Shown here: in pieces, positions 46,106 to 55,908 of the stretch | Numbering within the stretch: the stretch's first letter is position 1 | Layout: each line of letters opens with the position of its first letter | NCBI GenBank assembly: GCA_033398695.1 | Contig: CM065801.1 | Location: 52,958,358 to 53,022,357 of the forward strand | DNA from: Orobanche coerulescens | Lineage: Eukaryota > Streptophyta > Magnoliopsida > Lamiales > Orobanchaceae | Length of the DNA: 64,000 nucleotides | Direction: 5' to 3' | Made by a program: the position numbers and the translations under genes | Notes under the pieces: model-generated | The model's database searches: none | What the model was told of the DNA's origin: nothing | Seen by the model: the letters and a program-made list of their open reading frames with translations, nothing else

Positions 46106-46290
46106 AACGATCCAGCGCCCTCGGTATAGATCCCCATGATGATCCCGTCGGACCAATGCATGGTGGAAAACTCGTCCAACGATCCAGCGCCCTCAGCATA
46201 GATCCCCATGATGATCCCATCGGACCAACGCATGGTGGACATTCGATCCAGCGCCCTCATCATAGATCCTTATGATCCCCTCGGATCATT
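46106..46290. repeat. Tandem repeat with CCCGTCGGA core, El-D right LTR
   Basis: Units begin near 46106 and 46178, with a short third near 46247; each has GATCCCRTCGGACC and ATGGTGGA. Confidence 0.8.
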
Positions 46291-46618
46291 TATGACACAA
46301 CCAATACCATTATGCATACATATCAACACGTTCATCAACGTAATAATCATGACAACTCAAAGAATATAATCTCATGTTCAACAACACGACTAAATCGTAC
46401 ACACGATCAACAATACAATATCAATAAGCTTAAAGTACGATACTTGCCTCAAAGATGGCAAGAACAAAACACTCCAACGAATCTCAACACACTCGAAGGC
46501 CGTCTCCTTCGATGAACGTAGCAAAAGAAATAATATAGAATTTATCTTATGTCGTACGAATGTCTAACAACCCGATCTATGGCTGAAAGCTCTAAAAATG
46601 CAATCTGCCTGAACTACT

Positions 46619-46833
46619 TAGCGTACGCTACGTACTCTACGTAACGTGCGCTAAGCTTGCCCGTTAGCGTACGTAAACGACGAAGTCTAGCATACGCTAA
46701 CTTATGTACCGGCAATCCTCTCTGACCAGCTGACTGACTCGGCTGATGACATAACGTACGTTAAGTACCAAACGTAGCGTACGTTATTCTATCCCGATAG
46801 CGCACATTAATATATACATCTTAGCGTGCGCTA
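46619..46833. promoter_or_regulatory. Two palindrome quartets, El-D right LTR
   Basis: Starts are 46619, 46642, 46665, 46688 and 46752, 46775, 46798, 46822: steps 23, 23, 23 and 23, 23, 24, with 133 bp between quartets. Sites are variants of TAGCGTACGCTA and TAACGTACGTTA. Confidence 0.85.
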
Positions 46834-47536
46834 CCTGTGCATGGCAGTCTACTATTGGGCAGAAAACTGATCTAATGGTGATAAAAACTCATGAAATCTT
46901 CAATGATAAAACATGTCATCTTCCAGCATATTATGTTCATACGGTTTGTGAAAGATCTCTTACGGATTAAACGACTTCAAGGTATAAGGATACGTATAAC
47001 CATCACAACATCTTAATTCATCTTGATCTTCAAGAAAATATCCTAAGTTCAATCCATTGCAATTTTCTAAAACATATGTTTCCAATATGTAAAGACCTAA
47101 GGACTTGCTAATCTCCATGAACTGGCCAATATCGGTTAGAAGATACATGAATATGCTTAGGAGTCCGAATACTAAAAAGGTTCAACGGTTTATACGATGA
47201 AGAAGTACCGAAACATCGAAAATATCCTTCTAACACATGATGTTCGACTACTCTAGAATTTAACTGACTAGATAATCCCAAATCATGGTCAAAACATCCT
47301 TCAGAATACTACTAATATTGGTGAAGAATCACCTACCTCAAAGTAGCGAAGAACACGAATGAACTTGAAGAAATCCAACACCGAGAGCTTGGACACCAAC
47401 CTCCAATGATCTATAATCTTCAACTCGGACTAGGATTATGATATGAAGGGTTTAGGATGGAGAGTGACTCTCTATGTCTCAGAATTCGGGTTTGGAAAGT
47501 GATGAAAGCTGAAAAAAATGAAAATGGGTGCTGTCC

Positions 47537-47544
47537 TATATATA
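47537..47544 (-). promoter_or_regulatory. TATA box of El-D right LTR
   Basis: TATATATA, 12 bp from the palindrome block at 47557, placed downstream of it in element sense. This is the 5' LTR, so it would be the active promoter. Confidence 0.6.
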
Positions 47545-47556
47545 GAAAATGGTTAT

Positions 47557-47863
47557 TAGCGCGCGCTAGTCCATATTCATAGCGTGCGCTAACGGCTATA
47601 CGAAACTTACTAACTTCACTGTACTCAGCGTTTAGCGTGCGCTATCCTCATATCATTAGCGTGCGCTACCGCGTTGACTTGGCTTTTTCCGAAAGCCGTC
47701 CAGGTTCATCCCGACATAATTCGACCAAGATCCGCGGCCTGATCTCACCTACCAACACGTCTCAATCATGCTGACCACGTATAGCGCGCGCTAAGGTTCA
47801 TATATAGCGTGCGCTACTAAACCCAAATTAGCGTACGCTACGCCTAGTCGATAGCGTGCGCTA
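47557..47863. promoter_or_regulatory. Promoter-proximal palindrome block, El-D right LTR
   Basis: TAGCG-type palindromes start at 47557, 47580; 47633, 47657; 47782, 47805, 47829 and 47852. Steps within groups are 23 or 24 bp. The left LTR lost this block when El-E inserted at its first site. Confidence 0.85.
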
Positions 47864-48954
47864 CAAGTGCAAAATCACAATATTGAACGCAATCATGCAA
47901 TCATGCGCTCAACAACACCGGATTATGAAATACGGAAAATAATACTCAGATCAAAATACAACAAATACAATATCACAAGGTTCACATACACATCAAAAAT
48001 CTCGGATATTACAAAAAACCACCCGGGATATTACAGCGTCGTGGGGCCCGCGCCGGAACCCACCAGGCTGAAAACCATTTCAAAAACGTTTAAAATGCAA
48101 AAAGGCCAATGACGGTAATATTTTAAATACTCGAATATTTACCAAAACATAGTTCTCAAATACCGTCATAAAATACCCTTTGAAGATACAAGGCGAAGTG
48201 CCAAATCTCGATAGTTCAAACTGTACGTTAAGATGCCGCTTAAACGTACCGAAAGATAATTTAGGAAAAAGGGTTTGACGAAATAACCCAAGTTCGCAAA
48301 ATGCCAAAAAGCCCCTTTAAAATACACACACGCGGCGGATAAAGATACACAGTTCAAAAATACACATTTGCAGCGGAAATGAATAACCAGAAAAGAAATA
48401 CTCGATACTCCAAAACATGCCACCACCAGTATCACATCGGGAAGCTCATCCCTCCACGACCGCTACTAGCTCGATCTCCGAGTACCTAAAAATAAAGCCC
48501 ACGACGGGGTCATTCACAATACTCAATAATGATACCGATCACATCATCATAGATAATTACATACCAATGTAATAATACTGTAAGAATACTAGCAACGCAA
48601 TCTTACCGACATAACCTTACCAATCCATAACAATCCAATCCTTACCATAATCCACATTTCGCATCCTCGAATGACGAAATGAACTTAACAATAATTATTT
48701 GTATTGAATTTCAAAAATACCAACAATCCTCAAAACATCATCATAACTCCTAATCATGAAATAATTCACCCGTGCCAAATCCTGTCCATCAGATTACACA
48801 ATCAAATCTCAACCTGGGTAAACCAATAACATACAACATATATGTAGATCAACTACCACAAAACAATGAATACAAATCCCGAAACAACGACGTACATCCC
48901 GAATGCTCATACGATCAATAACACTGATCAACCAATACATCACTGAGAATATCA

Positions 48955-49160
48955 TCGACATGATAACTCCAATACGACCAATAAAGGATCAACAATAACC
49001 GAGAGTACCCTCAACATGGTAAACTCCCAACACGATCAACAAAGGATCAACTATAACCGAGAATCCCCTCAACGAGGTAAACTTCAAATGATCAACAAAG
49101 GACCAACAATAACCGAGAATACCATCAACAAGGTAAACTCCAAACGGTCAACAATAAAGG
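48955..49160. repeat. Tandem repeat of about 60 bp in El-A LTR
   Basis: Three imperfect units each contain AAAGGAYCAAC, TAACCGAGA and ATCAACAAGGTAAACT-like words (around 48985, 49042 and 49095). Confidence 0.75.
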
Positions 49161-49614
49161 ATCTCAAAGAAATAACCTCGACTGTCGAACATACCCCTCG
49201 GGCGTATGAACAACCAGTCGTAAACCGTCGAACATACCCAACCATAAATAGAGGATGAACAACTAAACAATATGGCTCAAAGATGGAAGTCATAGTACGC
49301 CCGATCCGGAAATGTGTCCGCGCACAAGCCACCCCGGGTATCGATCAAATACACGTGTGGTCTTATACCTAATTAGCCTCACGAACTACGTCTCGTGTGC
49401 ACGGTTCAATGTGGAAATATCAACACATAAACATCATGTGCCCGGCTAAAAATCTTACATAATAACCAATCAGCACGCATATATGACTCCAGATATGTCA
49501 CGATCCAACATGACAACGAAACTCAAAGAAACGCATATCCAATAAGGATCAAAGGCTCACCGAAGTGAACAACAACAGACTGACAATGAAAAGTCGACAC
49601 AACTAATCAATATC

Positions 49615-49770
49615 CAAAATAACAATCCTGGGATCACAAACCCCAAAGGATAATCCATACGATCAACAATCTCAGACAACAGTTCTGGGATCAACATCCC
49701 TCAATGAGACGATCAACACAACCATTAATACCAACAATAGTCCTGGGATCAACATCCCTCAACGAACAAC
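49615..49770. repeat. CTGGGATCAACATCCCTCAA tandem units in El-A LTR
   Basis: Three units contain CCTGGGATCA (about 49626, 49683 and 49742) followed by CATCCCTCAA-like words; the motif can form a short stem (GGGAT and ATCCC). Confidence 0.7.
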
Positions 49771-51495
49771 CAATACGAATCTCAATATACGAAGCCTCAA
49801 CGTAAAACATATACAACAACTCAACATAATAATTAACTCATAACTGAACAATACATAAATTACCTCAAAGCCGAAGACAACATCCTTTCCACGGACAACA
49901 TCCCTGAACGAATACACAGTTATACAAATAATCTCAAATAAGGTACCATCCATTCAATACCAATAAAACTTTATCCCGATACTTATGTCATCACGATCCT
50001 CGATATCCGATATTCTATATCCTTGACCAAAGATAACTCACGTCTTCCTTGAACACAATTAAATCATATACCTTATGATTTATTACAACCAGAGTACGAT
50101 ATACCAACCATTATCCCGATAACTTACATTTCTAACAACATTGCTATACGAATTATAAATGAAATGAAAACAAAACTATTCATTAAATATTATAAACTGA
50201 ACAAGTAGAAACTTGCCTCGATACCGATGCCACGAAGCCATTACCAAAATCCATTGCCTTCGTCTACGAGCTCCTCAGCCCCGACCAAAAGCAATCTACG
50301 AACTCTTCAACTTCAACCGCAATACAACGGTCATAATCCACGATCAAAACATATCAACCTATTGCAATAACCGATTAACACACATTCGATAAAAATCAAT
50401 AACCGACATACCCAACCAACAAACTCAATGGTTCAACGAAACCTCGATCATATTCATAAAACCAACTAATCCAACTCAACAAATACGAACTCATATCCAC
50501 AATACAATCCGTAACTCGATGATCACAAATAACAATCAATAACCGATCAACAAACACAACGATTCTACAATATCCCGATTAAACACATATCCAAACAACC
50601 CGAACCAATCAAACACGAATTCAAAACCACAATACAATTCCACAATCCGAACATCATATCCATAATCAATTTAACCAAGTGTCTAAGCATTACCGATTCC
50701 AAATTCAATCTTAAATATGATTACAAGTTTCCTCCTTGTAAATTTATAATAAAAACGAATTACCGATTATCATCATCAATCCGGACAATCCGATCAATTC
50801 AACATTATAGAATACTATATTCCAAAGGTTTCAAATATTTCCATTATCCGAATTGAACACTTATTCAACACGTATGAATTCTCAAATTCAAACATGAATA
50901 ATAATTCTCATCAAACTCGAAATCATATTCGTATTCCTATACGAATATTAGATCAAAACACGTAACTTAGTTTTATATATGAATATTCCATATTCATATC
51001 CAAAACACCAACATCACTCAAACATGTTCATCAATTCATATAATCCAAGAGTTCCTTAAGAACACAACTAATTTCGAAATCACATTCAAAATCCTCAAAC
51101 GACATAATGTGATGTGTTCTAACATCTAAACAATCCTTATTCACAATCCAAGGTGTATATAATGATGGCCTTCAACATATATACTTCTCATAACATCATG
51201 AATCGCAACAAACTACCAAGAACATCGAGAATACTACGATTCCATAATCATAACAACATAATCATAACGGGCCCTTACGGCCGTTACCGGCTACGTCCTT
51301 ACGGCCGTAATCGTCCAGGCCTGACGCCCAGCGAGTCACTGTCGACAGTGATCGACCATCCCTACGAGTCACGGCCGGCCATGCTCGGCCATCCAGCGAG
51401 TCACTGACGACAGTGATCGGCCACTGCAGGTCCTCTCGGCCACGACTCGACTGGCTACTCTGTAACGTACGTAACACTTAATCCGTTGCATACGT

Positions 51496-52458
51496 TGTTG
51501 CGTGGCGATTAATACGCCTTGATGGCGATCGGCCTAAAATATCAGAGAGCCAACCATAGAAGACATACTCTGGGCAAACGCCCAGCGATCGGCACATACG
51601 GCAATCGTCTTTTGGTACGCAACGATCGGCTTTTGATATCTGGCGATCGTCTTTGATGTCCGAACCAGAGACGATCATCTCGTGCCACGTATGGATCCAA
51701 CATCCATCAAAGTCGTCGAAGACCGAATCTTAGATGGTGGCCCACGTGCAGATACACAAAGGGCACCGACAGATAAGACATTTGACCCCAGCCTGTCACC
51801 TACCTCACCTACCGACAGGGCCGCCGAAAGGTACAAAGTGGGTCCTCCCCGGACAGCGATTCAGGACGCGTGCAGGCTTCCCATTGGCTCGCACAGCTGG
51901 TCGCCAGCAGCAGCCCCAGACTTTAAGGGAACAACTCACGTGACGGGACGATCGGCCATCTTATTATAATATAGAAAACGGCGGTCGCCCGCGATCGCCG
52001 GAGAGGTCCCAACAGCTTTGTCTCCTATTAATAGGAGGCTCACAACAAGTGTCAGGGAGGATGAGATTTTACAGTGAATATAGTGCAAATTATACACAGA
52101 GAGAGAATCAAAGACTCATCTGGCAATCACTTATACATTCATACTCATATTCATATACACTTATCATACAACCGAAGCAAGGACTCACAGATCTACATAT
52201 CTAGTTCTTCCGTCAATCTACACGCTCTACAGCTTAGACAACTAGAAGTCTTTACACTCATTGTAATAGATTCTAACATTAATATTTGTACTCGACAGTA
52301 TATTTATTAATAACATCTCGTGAGAGCATTCAAGCCCGGGATTAACAACCCCGACAAATCTTGTGTTATCTATTTTCTCACGGAAGTGTTCTCGCATTTG
52401 TTTGCTATCCATCCATTCCAGCAATATCTATCTCCGGATAATATTCTGGGTAGCAACA
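51496..52458 (+). repeat. El-F1 5' LTR
   Basis: A 963-bp LTR with many CGATCG-like words. It aligns with 54721-55779 but is clearly diverged. The TATA region is degraded (CCTATTAATAGGAGG near 52025) compared with CTCTATAAATAGAAGG in the second LTR. The ORFs inside are not genes. Confidence 0.8.
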
Positions 52459-52460
52459 AT

Positions 52461-52478
52461 TGGCGCTAGAGGAAGGGG
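52461..52478 (+). promoter_or_regulatory. El-F1 primer binding site
   Basis: TGGCGCTAGAGGAAGGGG lies two bases after the LTR. It begins with TGG, as needed to pair with a tRNA CCA end; I could not identify the tRNA with certainty. Confidence 0.6.
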
Positions 52479-52586
52479 ATCTAACCCTCAATTTTTTATT
52501 CCTACCGTCTCGAAGAACACTAACTGTTCTCCGGGGCATATACCTGAAGAAACACTCACTGTTCTTCAGAGAAAGATTTCAGAATC

Positions 52587-53816
52587 ATGTCTTCCGCCTC
52601 CGCGTCGAAGAAAGCCGCTGGCCAGCCCGCCAGACGCCTCGTTCCGTCTCAGTCCGAGCCATAGCCGATGGCGGAGGGTAGCCGCCGCGGTCCAAGATGC
52701 TCGATCCCGCCCCTGGGGGATGGCCCAAGTCTCTCACTCGATTAGTTCCGAACCGCGGAACAGATCGAGGAGGCCATGGCCATCCTACAGGAGCAACGGA
52801 GTGCTCTCGACGCGCCTCCCGCTTTCACCCCATCGGTCATCCGCCGGATGACCGAACGTAAGTTCAAGGTATTGCTGACCAGGCGATCGCCAGGAGGCTC
52901 CCATTCGCAAGAGGAGGCGCTCGCCAGCCGGGGCACCTCTGTTTTCGATCGCCTCAGCAGCGACCCATCTTGGCGACCGGGGCAGTCCTGCCCCAGCCAT
53001 GAGACGACGGAGCTCGAGTCCGTCACCAGGAGCTCGGCCTATCCGACTCCCAGAAGGCAGCCCAGCCGTCTGGATCCCCCTCGCCAAATAGCTGAGGTCG
53101 GCAGCAGCGGAGTCAGGAGATCGGTACACGATCGCCTCTGCTCCCGCTCCAAAAGCCGATCCGCGAGCGACCATGCTGCAGCGATGGCCGCAATACAGCG
53201 CCAGCTTGACGACATGAAGGCGCTCATGGAATCCGGGGCAGGCGCCAAGAACAAGATCGTCGGGCCAAGCGAGCCGCTCGCGGTCCACATCGAGCTCGCC
53301 CCCGTGCAGCACAAGATCGCTCCCCCCCAAACACCTCTGTACGAGGGGAGGTCAGACCCCGAAACACACCTGAACAAGTTCAACATCTACATGACCGGGT
53401 GTGGGGCATCTGACGCGACCAGGTGCCGAATGTTCCCTATGACGCTGGACGACCTTGCCCACAGGTGGTACACTTCATTGCCGCCTCGGTCCATCGGCTC
53501 CTTTAACCAACTGGCGACCGACTTCACAGCGCACTTCGCCACCAGGGCCGCTCGGCCAGAAGGTCCCCATCGCATGTTGCAGATCAAGCAAGGGTAAGAA
53601 GAGTCCGACTCGGACTACATCGACCGTGTGAACAAGATCATCCTCAACGGCGAACCCATAAGCGATGAGATCGCCCTCTATACGGTCCTAGGAGGATTCC
53701 ATGGTCTTTCGCCTATGTTCAGGCATCTTACGAAAGAGCAACCCTCAACCTACGCGACCTTCCGAGCTAAAGCCGCAGACTTTCTGGCCAGGCAAAGGTT
53801 TCTTCTTAGCCTATGA
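52587..53816 (+). pseudogene. gag: El-F1 gag with three in-frame stops
   Basis: The ATG at 52587 (MSSASASKKA) is in frame with the rest. TAG at 52662-52664 and 52743-52745 stand where El-F2 gag has Gln, and TAA at 53595-53597 stands where El-F2 has Lys (RRGKDESD). The capsid-like Retrotrans_gag core is well kept (MTGCGASDATRCRMFPMTLD, DLAHRWYTSLPPRS). The sequence ends after FLARQR, where pol is deleted. Confidence 0.85.
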
Positions 53817-54720
53817 GCAGCGCGATCGGCACCCGAACGACGATCTCCCGCCCGATCGCCGGTATCAACCTATGAATAATGCGATCGGCAGCCGAGCGAC
53901 GATCACAGTCTTCCAGCCCGATCGCCATCATCAAGCTACATCACCAAAACCCGGAGGACTCGTTCGCCATCGACAGTTCACCATCTAACATGATGGACTA
54001 AGCCACGAGATCGCCTCCACTGCACATCATAAAGCCATGGTCCTGGTAGTCGATGGAACCGGCTGCTTCGGCAATGCAAGGTCCCTTTGGGCCAAGATCG
54101 CCCTCCCTTCGTTTAAATACGAGGCCGGCGTAGTCTGAGGGCCCTCCAAAACTAATCAGTGTACACGATCGCCCGCCCTCAAAGGTTCATCATCTAACAT
54201 GGTGAACCCGGACAATGTGACGCGTCACTACCCCCGTCTCAACGTACACCATCGAGGTTCGCCATCTTCATGGCGGGCCGAGGTGGAAGCAGAGCTAATA
54301 AGCCGCGGAAGTGGAGTTGATTAATCCGACGACGCCCCGCGCAAGGACTCCTCTAGACCAAGACCGCACGCCCTTTGTTTAAATACGAGGCGAGGCGCAG
54401 CCTAACAGAGGACCCTCACAATAAAATGAGCCACGAGACAGACAATGTCGTTCGCGCACAAGACACGGTCATGGAGTCGGTCCATCGAACTCCGCGACTG
54501 TGCACGGTTCCTCAGCGACGAAACAATCAAGTTTCTACGAGGGATCGGCCCATGTTGTTTTTTGCAGGTACAAGACCGAAAGATAGCTAGCCAATCGATC
54601 AGATCGCCCAAGTCCGAAACCAAAGTCCGCTCAACGGGTTGCCCGTCCTCATCTTACACGATCGCCAGCAAGAACCACCTCGCCCCATGTCTTCAACATC
54701 GGAGCAAGCTGGGGGGCAAT
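53817..54720 (+). other. El-F1 3' non-coding region and polypurine tract
   Basis: It matches 61850-62330 of El-F2. It contains two copies, about 265 bp apart, of a module with TTTAAATACGAGGC and GAGGACCCTC-like words (54113, 54377). It lacks the antisense ORF of El-F2. The polypurine tract is at 54704-54720. Confidence 0.75.
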
Positions 54721-54879
54721 TGTTGTGTCGAGAATTATACTCTCCGACCGGCGATCACCTCAGGGATCGGGCGACCTAGCCATAGCCGAGCAGCCGATAT
54801 AGATCGGTCGATCGAAGGTCCCAGGACAAGTCCCGGTGCCGAGCGATCGATATCTAAGACGATCGCCTCTCGGTATTTG

Positions 54880-55020
54880 GCAATCGACTCCTGGTGACCG
54901 ACTAGCAGACGATGATATCTCGGCACTTGACGATCGACCCTTGGTGACCGACCGATGCCGACCCCTGGTGACTTGCCGATCGACCCTTGGTGACCGACCA
55001 ATGCCGACCGCCTCATGCCG
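54880..55020. repeat. CCTTGGTGACCGAC tandem units in El-F LTR
   Basis: Units of GATCGAC plus CCTTGGTGACCGAC recur near 54886, 54932 and 54977, with a partial copy (CCCCTGGTGACTTG) near 54961. Confidence 0.75.
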
Positions 55021-55352
55021 CTCGAAGCCGATGGTCACCCAGTCGGCAATGGCCGAAGCTCAGGACAGATCCCACGTGCAGTGCCAAGACAAGATCCGCA
55101 TATCACGGATCGTTGACCACAGCCTGTCAGCATCTTTCCACCAGCCGACAGGCCCGCCGAAAGGTGTCAGTAGGACCGCCTGTGACAGCAACTCCGGACA
55201 CATGCTGGATCCTCATTGGACCGCACAGCTGGCTGCCAGCAGCTGCCTTGGACTTTAGGCAGACAACCCATGTGACTTTAAGATGATCGCCCCATTATTT
55301 TATTGGCCGAAAGGCGATCGCCCGCCAGGAATCAAGACTCCTCAGCCCTCTA

Positions 55353-55360
55353 TAAATAGA
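55353..55360 (+). promoter_or_regulatory. TATA box of El-F2 LTR
   Basis: A perfect TATAAATA preceded by CTC and followed by GAAGG. It is placed about 425 bp before the LTR end, as expected for a U3/R boundary. Confidence 0.7.
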
Positions 55361-55781
55361 AGGCTCTCTGCACTTGGACAGCTCTCGGATTCCCGTCGTA
55401 TTTTTCCTCTCTGAACAAGCAATACACTACAACTTAGCTTTCTCCTACTCTTGGCAACAGCTATCTCTCGGTTCATTCTTCTCTCTCCGCCTCTCTCATA
55501 CAGAAGGCGATCGGCCGAGAGCAAGAACATCAAGGCTTCGCTCAAGAGCTGGACTAACAGGGTCTTTTTACACTCATTGTACTTAGATTCTCACATTAAT
55601 ACTTGTATCCACGAATATTTGTATTAATAACATCTCGCGAGAGCATTCAAGCCCTGGCCTAACAAACCCGGCAAATCTTGTGTTATTTCTCTTCTCTCGG
55701 AAGTGCTCCCGCAACCTTGTTTGTTGTCCGTCCATTCCAGCAGTATTTCATCTCCGGATAAATATTTCGGGCAACAACAAT

Positions 55782-55798
55782 TGGCACTAGAAGGAGGG
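55782..55798 (+). promoter_or_regulatory. El-F2 primer binding site
   Basis: TGGCACTAGAAGGAGGG follows the LTR by two bases; it differs from the El-F1 PBS at several positions. The tRNA is not identified. Confidence 0.6.
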
Positions 55799-55908
55799 CA
55801 ATCTAAACCTTCATTTTTATTCCTACCATCTCGAAGAACACTCACTGTTCTCCGGACATATACTTGAAGAAACACTCACTGTTCTTCAACAGAAAAGCCT
55901 TCAGAAAA

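Larger units (their letters stand above)
40806..48013 (-). mobile_element. El-D: Tekay-like chromovirus (right part; left LTR at 33400-35343)
   Basis: The internal region runs from the chromodomain (40806) to gag (45465) with a PBS at 45624-45635 and a full LTR at 45641-48013. It was inserted in the El-A right LTR with the imperfect duplication aagaa (33395-33399) and aaaaa (48014-48018). Gag-pol is one frame from 45465 to about 42230, with a frameshift into the next frame near 42050-42230 and at least eight stop codons. Protein similarity to El-B is high, but the LTRs differ, so the families are distinct. Confidence 0.88.
45641..48013 (-). repeat. El-D right LTR (5' LTR)
   Basis: A 2,373-bp LTR from TGTAACACCCCGAGAT to CTCGGATATTACA. 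It contains CCCGTCGGA tandem repeats (46106-46290), palindrome blocks at 46619-46833 and 47557-47863 and a TATA box at 47537. No gene is seen. Confidence 0.92.
48014..51495 (-). repeat. El-A right LTR (main part)
   Basis: It continues from 33399 and runs to 51495, where El-F is inserted. Bases from 50443 match the left LTR. Relative to the left copy it lacks about 630 bp (left 5234-5864), including the TATA box and first palindromes. It has tandem repeats at 48955-49160 and 49615-49770 and the TACCTAATTAGCCTCACG module at 49366-49383 shared with El-B. No gene is seen. Confidence 0.85.
51496..54720 (+). mobile_element. El-F1: Tat-lineage element, LTR plus deleted internal region
   Basis: LTR 51496-52458 starts TGTTGCGTGG and ends GCAACA; a TGG-starting PBS follows at 52461. 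A broken gag (52587-53816) is followed directly by 3' non-coding sequence homologous to 61850-62330, so protease to integrase is deleted. A polypurine tract (AAGCTGGGGGGCAAT) ends at 54720 before the next LTR. The insertion target in El-A is after CATACGT; the right end lies outside the window. Confidence 0.8.
54721..55779 (+). repeat. LTR shared by El-F1 and El-F2
   Basis: It starts TGTTGTGTCGAG and ends GGCAACAACA. A TATA box is at 55353-55360. A tandem repeat of GATCGACYCYTGGTGACCGA-like units lies at 54880-55020. The PBS region at 55782 reads TGGCACTAGAAGGAGGG. Confidence 0.85.

Noticed and set aside
55864..55908. Gag start at 55864
   Set aside because: The extra N-terminal codons are leader sequence between PBS and gag; the ATG at 55909 aligns with the El-F1 start at 52587.
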